From Deltaproteobacteria bacterium (GTDB lineage: Bacteria > Myxococcota_C > UBA6777): 64,000 bases of DNA. The notes under the pieces were generated by a model, which saw only the letters and a program-made list of their open reading frames with translations, had not been told where the DNA came from and did no database searches. Below are positions 34,512 through 41,517 of the stretch, in pieces. The stretch spans positions 1-64,000 of the forward strand of contig SBHC01000067.1 in the NCBI GenBank assembly GCA_006226375.1. The letters are read 5' to 3'. Both the position numbers and the translations under genes were made by a program. Every line of letters starts with the position of its first letter. Position 1 is the stretch's first letter.

Positions 34512-35042
34512 CTAGGAGAGAGGAATGACGGTAGGCTCCAGCACGCGGAGCAACTCTTCGACGGTCACTTTCATCATGGTGGAGTCGTCGCCACCTCCAG
34601 CGTAGACAACCCCTCCTTCTGCGTCTTGCAGCGGCAAAATGGACTCATCGAGCACAACAGGTAGCGCCGTACGATGCCCCAAGGGAGGAACCCCACCCAC
34701 AGGAAAGCCCAGGTACTCCAGGACGACGTCCGCGGGAGCCAAGCGAACGCGCTTCCGACCCACTCCAAAATGTCGAGCCAGCGCCCTCTTGTCCATCCGA
34801 TGTTCACCATGGCTCACGACCACAATGTGTCGAACGTCAAGGTCTTCCTCAGACGAAGCCATGGCCGGGTCCTTCACTGGCTCCAGCGACACCAACAACG
34901 TCTTGAGAACGCGCTCTGGCGTGACACCAAGCACCTCGGCTGCAGCGACAACAGTAGGAGTATCCCCAATGTCGCTGAGCAGCGTGGCTTGAATGCGGTG
35001 TTGGTTGAGAAACTGCTGCAGGTCATCACGAGTCAAGGTCAA
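34512..35042 (-). CDS. YbaK/EbsC-family aminoacyl-tRNA deacylase
   Basis: 176 residues, the usual size for a stand-alone editing domain. AAAEVLGVTPERVLKTLLV, then VVSHGEHRMDKRALARHFG and GYPVGGVPPLGH-like text (GFPVGGVPPLGHRTALPVVLDES) match the YbaK/ProX fold; the catalytic Lys of the family would be the one in RVLKTLLV, with the GxxPxG loop following. It hydrolyses mischarged Cys- or Ala-tRNA(Pro) or related species. It starts 11 bases after the stop of the Arg/Tyr-rich secreted protein gene, possibly one transcript. The exact substrate cannot be told. Confidence 0.85.
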   Translation of the reverse strand: MTLTRDDLQQFLNQHRIQATLLSDIGDTPTVVAAAEVLGVTPERVLKTLLVSLEPVKDPAMASSEEDLDVRHIVVVSHGEHRMDKRALARHFGVGRKRVRLAPADVVLEYLGFPVGGVPPLGHRTALPVVLDESILPLQDAEGGVVYAGGGDDSTMMKVTVEELLRVLEPTVIPLS

Positions 35043-35053
35043 GAGACAGCCCT

Positions 35054-35839
35054 TTATCGACGACGATAGGTTCTTCGGTAGGTTCGGTAGGTGCGGCGAT
35101 AGGTCCGTCGGTAAGTTCTGCGATACGTGCGACGACGGTAGGTCCGACGTTGGTAGGTTCGACGCCGGTACGTTCTCCGATAGGTTCGACGTTGGTAGGC
35201 TCGACGACGTCGATAATAGTTGCGATTGTACCGACGCTGGTTGTACCGCCGGTTTCGGTAGTAGTTGTTACGCTGCCGTCGATTCAGTCGTCGATGGAAA
35301 CGACGTCGAAACGCCTGACGCCGCCGCATCCGACGGTAGTTGTTGTAGGTCCGTCGGCGAAAGTTTCTCTTGTACCGACGGTATTGGTTGCGCCGACGGT
35401 AGTATGTGTTACGGCGGAAGGTTCGACGCCGATAGGTGCGACGATAAGTCCTTCGATAGCTACGACGGTAGTTACGTCGAAAGTTCCTACGATACCGACG
35501 GTACTGGTTGCGGCGAACTTGGCGGCGGTACCGGTTGCGCTGCATTCTTCGTCGGTGACGCAGGTTCCGACGATACCTTCGGAGAGACCGACGGCGGTAG
35601 CGCCGGTACCATCGATACCGACGGGTGCCGCGCCGGATGCGATACAGTCGTCCGTTCTGACGCATGTACAAGCGACCATTCCGGAAGAAGTAGCGTGAGG
35701 CAACCTTGGTAGCCTTTTTGGTCTGCGCTTGGAGGAGAAGAGGCTTCGACGTTGCAGCGTAGGGAACACGAGCCTCTGCGGAAGAGGCCCAGACCATCGC
35801 AACCAGGGCAAGAATCCAATGTATTTTCCAGTTGTTCAT
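35054..35839 (-). CDS. Secreted Arg/Tyr-rich low-complexity protein
   Basis: 261 residues with AGGAA 8 bases before the ATG. A signal peptide (WILALVAMVWASSAEA) is followed by about 40 ordinary residues and then about 199 residues in which I count roughly 99 Arg and 35 Tyr, no Asp and no Glu, one Lys, the rest mainly Asn, Gln and Thr. The end is made of RRTY/YRRT units. The DNA is correspondingly repetitive (CGT/CGA plus TAC), which keeps several antisense frames open. It would be one of the most basic exported proteins imaginable and could bind DNA, polyphosphate, LPS or acidic polysaccharide, or form a Tyr-crosslinked matrix. No family is recognised. Confidence 0.75.
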   Translation of the reverse strand: MNNWKIHWILALVAMVWASSAEARVPYAATSKPLLLQAQTKKATKVASRYFFRNGRLYMRQNGRLYRIRRGTRRYRWYRRYRRRSLRRYRRNLRHRRRMQRNRYRRQVRRNQYRRYRRNFRRNYRRSYRRTYRRTYRRRTFRRNTYYRRRNQYRRYKRNFRRRTYNNYRRMRRRQAFRRRFHRRLNRRQRNNYYRNRRYNQRRYNRNYYRRRRAYQRRTYRRTYRRRTYQRRTYRRRTYRRTYRRTYRRTYRTYRRTYRRR

Positions 35840-36145
35840 GCAAACGTTCCTATGTGAATGACCATCGACAGAGACCCTTCCCTAACGAACGGTAGGAGTC
35901 TTAAAAACGGTCATTGTTCCTGAGAAATGAAATCATTCCTTTTCTTGGTCTTTGTATTGTGGATCGTTTCCTCCGGGAAAACAAGACTTTCTCTCACGAA
36001 GATAGAAACGCGGCCTGACAATCTTTTTACAAACCTCTTACTCGGTTTTGACCAGGGGAGAAGGCTCGTTTCCTAGACTGATGAGTGTTCGGCAACCCCA
36101 AGGGTATCGCCTCCACCACAACACTCACTTTATCGAGGTACGACC
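35840..36145. other. Gene-free divergent region
   Basis: 306 bases between the Arg/Tyr-rich gene and the VWA gene. TTGACC at about 36049 could be a -35 element for the VWA gene but no convincing -10 follows. The rest is A/T-richer than the flanks and shows no repeat or coding signal. Confidence 0.45.
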
Positions 36146-37513
36146 ATGCATCACCTTTCTCAACGCACATCATGGGCCTGGGCCATTCTGACAGGTCTTG
36201 TTTTGTTGGCAGCAGGCAGCACAGGATGGGCGCAGACATCACGCCCCACAAACTCCTCACCCTTGCAGCTCAAGCTCTCTGTGAGTCACCCTTGGATGCT
36301 TCATGGCACAAAACAACGGGCGTACCTCAAGATTGCATTGAAAGGTCTGGAGTTGAAACGGAAAGGCAAGCGAGCACCATTGAACCTCGCCATCGTCCTG
36401 GACCGGTCAGGCTCCATGTCGGGAACCAAGCTCCAAAAAGCCAAAGAGGCCGCCAAAATGGCAGTAAGCTTGTTGCGTCCCAACGACATTGTCTCGCTCG
36501 TGACCTACTCTTCCGGCATTGAAGTTCTGGTACCTGCGACCAAGCTCACGGACAGCAACCGCTCCGACATGCTGCGCAAGATCGATGCGATCCACTCTAG
36601 CGGCTGGACTGCGCTGTGGGGTGGTGTTCGGAAAGGCGTCATGGAGGTCAAAAAGTTCCTCGACAAGAAGCGAGTGAACCGGGTGATTTTGCTGTCCGAC
36701 GGTCAGGCCAACGTTGGCCCTCGACGTCCATCAGATATGGCCCAGCTCGCTCAGATGAGCGCCAAGCTAGGGATTGCCATTACCACCGTGGGCCTTGGTT
36801 TGGGCTACAACGAAGACATCATGACCCAGCTTGCTCAACACAGCGACGGCAACCATGGCTTTGCCAAGAACGCAACCGACCTTCAACGTATCTTTCAATC
36901 GGAGTTGGGTAACTTGATCGCTGTGGTAGCCCAAGACATTGAGATCGAGATTGCCTGCCCCCCTGGAGTCCGCCCCATCCGGATTCTGGACCGCAAGGCA
37001 ACCATCTCGGGCCGCAACATCAAGCTCAAGTGGAATCAATTGTACAGCCAGCAGCACAAGTTCATGTTGGTGGAAGTGGACGTCGACACCCAAGCAAACC
37101 GTAAGTTGTCTGCCATGGCGAACGTCACCGTCAGATACAACAACATGCAAAGCCAGCGTCGCGGTAACTTGCAACAAGCGGCACTTGTTCGCTTGACGAA
37201 GAAATCCAGCGTAGTGGCCAGCAACGTCAACAAGCCCATGATGGCTCATGTGACAGAAGCCCGCGCCAATGAGATCACCAAAAGCGCCGTAGCTCTTCGA
37301 GACAAAGGTAAGATCAAACAAGCGCAAGAGATGCTGAACAAAAACGCGTCATGGCTTCAGAAGATGGGCAAACGCTACAACTCCAAGAAGTTGCTCAAGT
37401 TTGCCAAGGAGAACAAGCGCAACGCCAAGAACATGACGGGCTACCACTGGAATGCAACCCGCAAAGGCATGCGAAAGTCTCAATACTCCCGAAGCAACCA
37501 AACCACCTGGTAA
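36146..37513 (+). CDS. Secreted von Willebrand factor A domain protein
   Basis: 455 residues. A signal peptide ends near GWAQTS. A short beta-rich N-terminal domain (residues 35-78) precedes the VWA domain, with a complete MIDAS: Asp86, Ser88 and Ser90 in VLDRSGSMSG, Thr in the SGWTAL loop and Asp in LLSDGQANVG. The order and the LNLAIVLDRSGSM start resemble the YfbK/calcium-activated chloride channel-like family. A C-terminal helical region rich in Lys and Asn (KQAQEMLNKNASWL) follows. It probably binds protein partners through a divalent metal in the periplasm. No operon partner. Confidence 0.8.
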   Translation: MHHLSQRTSWAWAILTGLVLLAAGSTGWAQTSRPTNSSPLQLKLSVSHPWMLHGTKQRAYLKIALKGLELKRKGKRAPLNLAIVLDRSGSMSGTKLQKAKEAAKMAVSLLRPNDIVSLVTYSSGIEVLVPATKLTDSNRSDMLRKIDAIHSSGWTALWGGVRKGVMEVKKFLDKKRVNRVILLSDGQANVGPRRPSDMAQLAQMSAKLGIAITTVGLGLGYNEDIMTQLAQHSDGNHGFAKNATDLQRIFQSELGNLIAVVAQDIEIEIACPPGVRPIRILDRKATISGRNIKLKWNQLYSQQHKFMLVEVDVDTQANRKLSAMANVTVRYNNMQSQRRGNLQQAALVRLTKKSSVVASNVNKPMMAHVTEARANEITKSAVALRDKGKIKQAQEMLNKNASWLQKMGKRYNSKKLLKFAKENKRNAKNMTGYHWNATRKGMRKSQYSRSNQTTW

Positions 37514-37597
37514 GCCCCGCTCAGCATTCTTCTTTTGATGAAGAAGCAGGCACCCCCTCTCCAAGAAGCCCGGCCTCCACTCGACTCGCTGTTCAAG

Positions 37598-37972
37598 CTA
37601 GAGCGTTTCAATCACCTCACCCGCAACAACCAGCACCTGACCAAATTCTTGCAGCACAGAAAGGAAGCTTGGGAAGTCACTCCAAGCTTTGGCATGTTCC
37701 ATGTGCTGCTGAATGCCTTCAGGATGGACATACACTTCATTGATGGAAAACAGGACGTTTCCTGTCGTCCCTTCTGCTGGATTAACAGGGTTGTTAAACT
37801 CTTCCGACTTGGCCACATAAAAATGCACCAATTGAATTTTGCTGTCGTCGTAGCTGTGGTGGTTTCGCATCCAGGCTGCATGGTTTTGGATCGCAGCCTC
37901 CACCTTGGAGACATCTTCGGCCTTGGCTTTCAGTGCAAAATTGAAGGTCTTTTGTCCTTTGTTCACAGTCAT
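37598..37972 (-). CDS. Small protein, probable dimeric alpha/beta-barrel fold
   Basis: 124 residues with a good GTAGGAGAT before the ATG. KTFNFALKAKAEDVSKVEAAIQNH as first strand and helix, LVHFYVAKSE, VLFSINEVYVHPEGIQQHMEHA and VLVVAGEVIETL give a strand-helix-strand pattern with the EVY..PE....H signature seen in antibiotic-biosynthesis-monooxygenase-like ferredoxin-fold dimers. The catalytic activity is not predictable. It is convergent with the VWA gene, and its upstream region holds a Crp-like palindrome. Confidence 0.6.
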   Translation of the reverse strand: MTVNKGQKTFNFALKAKAEDVSKVEAAIQNHAAWMRNHHSYDDSKIQLVHFYVAKSEEFNNPVNPAEGTTGNVLFSINEVYVHPEGIQQHMEHAKAWSDFPSFLSVLQEFGQVLVVAGEVIETL

Positions 37973-38050
37973 CTTTCATCTCCTACAATTGGGTTGATGA
38001 GAAAAGCGTTGAGGATGGTTATCCCTTGCCCTCCAGGTGTGACAAACCGC

Positions 38051-38062
38051 GTCACATTGTGA
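38051..38062. promoter_or_regulatory. Crp/Fnr-like palindrome
   Basis: GTCACATTGTGA: TCACA and TGTGA arms around one base, extended on both sides to GC.TCACATTGTGA.GC. A TGTGAC at 38038-38043 also pairs with GTCACA at 38051-38056. It sits in the 219-bp region between the divergent genes at 37972 and 38192. The spacing is not that of canonical Crp (TGTGA-N6-TCACA). Confidence 0.25.
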
Positions 38063-38191
38063 TGCAAACATCTCCTCACATCACAACACTCTGTGCAGAG
38101 GTGTGTTGACATCTCCTCGTGATCCCTTTTTAAATCGCCATAGACACACCCTAATTCATATCTTTCCTTTCATCAAGACAGCCCGACGACA

Positions 38192-41100
38192 ATGTCTATG
38201 CAAACAGAAGGCCCTCTTTTCTTTGGGCGCACAAAAGAACGTGTTTGGCTTGAAACCCGCCTCTCCAACGTGGGAGCAGGCAACACGATGTTTATGGTTT
38301 CAGGTCCACCAGGGGTGGGAAAAACTCGCCTACTTCGGGAGGTCCTTACCCACCAACCTCACCTTTGGGCCAAGACCTGGGAGTTTGGTGAGGCCCCTGG
38401 CTTGTGGCCAATGATCCAGCTTTTGCGACGTCTGCGAGTGCGCACCCCTGAAGCGTTCCAACAAGACCAAGAGACACTCGCAGCTTTGATGGAGGGAGGA
38501 CAATCTTCGTTTGGTGCCTTTGCACTATACCAGGCTGTGATCCAATCCGTGCTTCGCGCGTCGTGGGAAGAACCTGTGCTCGCAGTCATCGACGACATCC
38601 ATGCCGCAGATCGTTCAACATTGGAGCTGCTGCTCATGGCCGAAGCGGAGTGGCGTGGGGCTCCCATCGCGCTGTTAATGACTCGTAGAACTGTGGATGC
38701 ACGAACCTCACTTGAGGCTCAACAGTGCCTTGCACGACTTCATCAGCTGTCGGAGGATTGCGTCTTAAGTGGGCTGAGCCAAGGTGAGGTCCACGCCTTT
38801 GCCTCCCATCTTGCATCACGCGATGTGGACCATGAAGAGGTCCAAGCCTTGCTGCATCGAACAGGCGGACTTCCTCTCTTTGTGGAGGGGTTGATGCACA
38901 ACATGCACAGCAGACGAGTCCTTGGTTCCCAGGACTCTCGGGGGCTTCCCCCCTCACTACGTGCCGTGATAGCGAATAGAATTGAGCACCTTCCTTCCCA
39001 GCTGAGGGAGGTCCTGCGAAGAGCTGCGTTGCTACGAGACAAGCTCGAACCGACCTTGCTCGCGCTCTCGCTTCCACTCCCTCTTGTCCAGGTCGAAGAT
39101 GCGCTCAGACAGGCCATCCACGAGGGGCTGTTGAGCCGCGAAGAATCCGGCGTCTACTGGACACACCAATTGTACGCTGAAGCCCTGGTCGCAGAGCAAA
39201 CCTCCGAACAAGTTCGCCAGGGGCACCTGGAACTCTTCCAGGCCATGGAAACAAGCGGGCTCGCCTCTTCCTTGTTGCTTGCGGAGCACGCTCTCGCTGG
39301 AGGGCACCCCAAAGCCTCAAAGTTGGTACAAGCTGCAGGAGAAGAAGCTGAGTCGGTGTATGCGTTTAAGGCGGCAGCCGATCTCTATCGACGCGCATCG
39401 CAAAAGCTGACGGACCCAATGGATCGCTGTGACGCCACGATCTCAAGGGCGAGAAGCCTCGTTCGAGCGGGAGAAAAGCGGGCAGCCAAGAAAGCCTTGG
39501 AAGCAGCACAGCGATTCAACTTGGCCTCCCGCCTCCCTGAAATAGCTTGTGCCTATGCAGATATGGGCTCGTTTGCCATCGGAGATCAGCAAACGGTCAC
39601 CCTGCTCCGGCAGTCCCTCCACGAGATCCCACCAGAGCATCATCAGCTTCGTTCGGCCGTACTCGCCCGCCTTGCAACCCAAGAGCTGGAGCTTGATCCA
39701 GAAAGGAACCTTATCCCTCCACTCTTGCAGGAGTCGTTGGACGCAGCAAGCCAGGCCCAAGACCCTCGAACAAAGCTCGAAGCCATTGTCGCATCCCTTC
39801 GATACTGGCGGGCAGATCGGCTGCGAGAGAGAGCCCTCCTTGTTGAAGAACTTGAAGGCCTCCAAACCCAGTTGACACATCCCCGCGACCACCTGGAACT
39901 CGCACGTTGGAGCTTTAACACAGCGCTGGAGCGATGCGACGGCCTTGCTGTCCGAAAGGCGCTTCATGACTATGAGCGTGCAGCTGCCCGACTTCGCACT
40001 CCCCAGGAAGCCTTCAATGTCGCGCTTCGCAAAAGCATCGTCCTTCAGTTGGAAGGACGATACGATGAGATTGACAGTCAAGCCATTTTAGAACTGGGCC
40101 AACGCGCTGAAGATCCACACGCTGCTTACTTTTCAGTGTCATGCCGTGTGTACGCTGCTGCTCTGAAAGGAGACAAAGCCCTTCTTCACAAATGGATTCC
40201 TGTCATACAGCAAGGGTCTTCCTTCTGGCACCAACATCCTGGTGTGCTTCTACACAGCTCCTGGCTTCAGCTCCAGGTGGGAGAACAAGAGGCTGTGGAT
40301 GCGGCCTACCAAATTTGGAGGGCTACCCAATTCCGACGGACCCCCTGGTGGAGTCACCTCCAAGGACTGGCCATCCTCGCCGACATCGCTCTTGCTCGCC
40401 AATGGACCGAAGATGCAGCACTTCTTGTAGAATGCATAGCAGAATACCCCGAAGGTTACGCAGGTTGCGGCCCAACCTTACCCTTCGGCCCGCTTGCTCG
40501 ATTTGAGGCCAAGCTCCAACGTTTCCTGGGACGTGACCAAGAAGCCAAGAGCGCCACCGAGCGAGCCATGATGCTCTGCGACCGGCTTGGAGCACCTGGC
40601 GTTGCCGCTCTGGTAAGAGAAGACCAAGATATCACACAGGTACCTGTCACAACAGTTTCAACCAACGCTGAAATGATAGGCGAAGGAGACACATGGCTGT
40701 TTACTCTGGGCAATACACAACATCGCACCAAGGCGATCAAAGGATGGTCTTACATTTCGGCTATTGTTGCTCAAGGGGGAGAGTCGATCCATGTCCTTGA
40801 ATTGACCAGCGGAGCGTATCGACACGAAGTGGATGGAGACGCAGGGGAAATTCTCGATGAACAAGCCAGACGCTCGTATGCCACAAGAGCCTTACATCTG
40901 AGACAGGAGATTGCCGAAGCCGAAGACCACCATGATTTGGGCCGACTGGCTCTCCTCCAAACAGAGTTTGAACAACTCACAGAAGAGCTAGCCTACGCCA
41001 CAGGGTTGGGCGGCCGCAGTCGTCGAGCAGCCTCCAACGCACAGCGCGCAAGAACGGCAGTCAAGCAGGCCATCCGCCGGGCCATCGCATCTCTCAAAGA

Positions 41101-41224
41101 CTCCATACCAGCGCTAGCACAACACATGGAACAACACCTGAAAACAGGCATGCTATGCAAGTACTCTCCCCCCAAGGAGATGCAGATCATCATCAAAGAT
41201 GGCTCTTCACACTCCAAAACATAA
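38192..41224 (+). CDS. Large AAA ATPase with TPR-like repeats, MalT-like without HTH
   Basis: 1010 residues. The N-terminus has a Walker A (SGPPGVGKT, residues 37-45), Walker B in AVIDDIHAADRSTL, and an Arg-finger/sensor-like region, as in the ATPase core of MalT/LuxR-type (AAA_16, STAND) proteins. Residues about 380-800 are helical repeats of TPR type. The C-terminal 110 residues (EAEDHHDLGRLALLQTEFEQL, ATGLGGRSRRA, AIRRAIASLKD) match a conserved tail found on ATPase/cyclase-like signalling proteins. No helix-turn-helix or cyclase domain is seen, so it is probably a cytoplasmic signal hub that works through partners. ATG 38198 is an alternative start. Confidence 0.75.
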   Translation: MSMQTEGPLFFGRTKERVWLETRLSNVGAGNTMFMVSGPPGVGKTRLLREVLTHQPHLWAKTWEFGEAPGLWPMIQLLRRLRVRTPEAFQQDQETLAALMEGGQSSFGAFALYQAVIQSVLRASWEEPVLAVIDDIHAADRSTLELLLMAEAEWRGAPIALLMTRRTVDARTSLEAQQCLARLHQLSEDCVLSGLSQGEVHAFASHLASRDVDHEEVQALLHRTGGLPLFVEGLMHNMHSRRVLGSQDSRGLPPSLRAVIANRIEHLPSQLREVLRRAALLRDKLEPTLLALSLPLPLVQVEDALRQAIHEGLLSREESGVYWTHQLYAEALVAEQTSEQVRQGHLELFQAMETSGLASSLLLAEHALAGGHPKASKLVQAAGEEAESVYAFKAAADLYRRASQKLTDPMDRCDATISRARSLVRAGEKRAAKKALEAAQRFNLASRLPEIACAYADMGSFAIGDQQTVTLLRQSLHEIPPEHHQLRSAVLARLATQELELDPERNLIPPLLQESLDAASQAQDPRTKLEAIVASLRYWRADRLRERALLVEELEGLQTQLTHPRDHLELARWSFNTALERCDGLAVRKALHDYERAAARLRTPQEAFNVALRKSIVLQLEGRYDEIDSQAILELGQRAEDPHAAYFSVSCRVYAAALKGDKALLHKWIPVIQQGSSFWHQHPGVLLHSSWLQLQVGEQEAVDAAYQIWRATQFRRTPWWSHLQGLAILADIALARQWTEDAALLVECIAEYPEGYAGCGPTLPFGPLARFEAKLQRFLGRDQEAKSATERAMMLCDRLGAPGVAALVREDQDITQVPVTTVSTNAEMIGEGDTWLFTLGNTQHRTKAIKGWSYISAIVAQGGESIHVLELTSGAYRHEVDGDAGEILDEQARRSYATRALHLRQEIAEAEDHHDLGRLALLQTEFEQLTEELAYATGLGGRSRRAASNAQRARTAVKQAIRRAIASLKDSIPALAQHMEQHLKTGMLCKYSPPKEMQIIIKDGSSHSKT

Positions 41225-41517
41225 ACGCCGTGCTCCCCAGCAGTTTCCCCAAAAAGGCTCAGAGCCCTCTCCTACGATGCGAACCCAGACGGGCTTTCTG
41301 GCTGCTCCACAACTTCAAGACGTGCTTGTACGGAGAGAGCAACATGTGTGTACATTGAGCCAGGCTTAATGTTTGATTCCCCTTTCTTCCACCTCCCCAA
41401 GTGCCTATCTTGTTGACAATCCAATCCAAACAGTCTCCTCTACGTAGTACGACAGTGAGGCAAATTCACGAACGTTACCCATTCTGTTTTGTGGAGTCAG
41501 ACAACCGGAGAGTCGCA
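41225..41517. other. Gene-free 293-bp region
   Basis: It lies between the AAA ATPase and the 874-aa protein. A GTG-started extension of the downstream frame covers 41401-41517 but has no ribosome site; I see nothing else. Confidence 0.4.

Noticed and set aside
34993..35712. Long plus-strand open frames of 182-239 residues rich in Gly, Asp and Ser or Val, Pro and Thr
   Set aside because: They are antisense to the Arg/Tyr codons of the gene at 35054-35839, whose repetitive CGN/TAC composition keeps other frames open. They have no ribosome site and no signal peptide.
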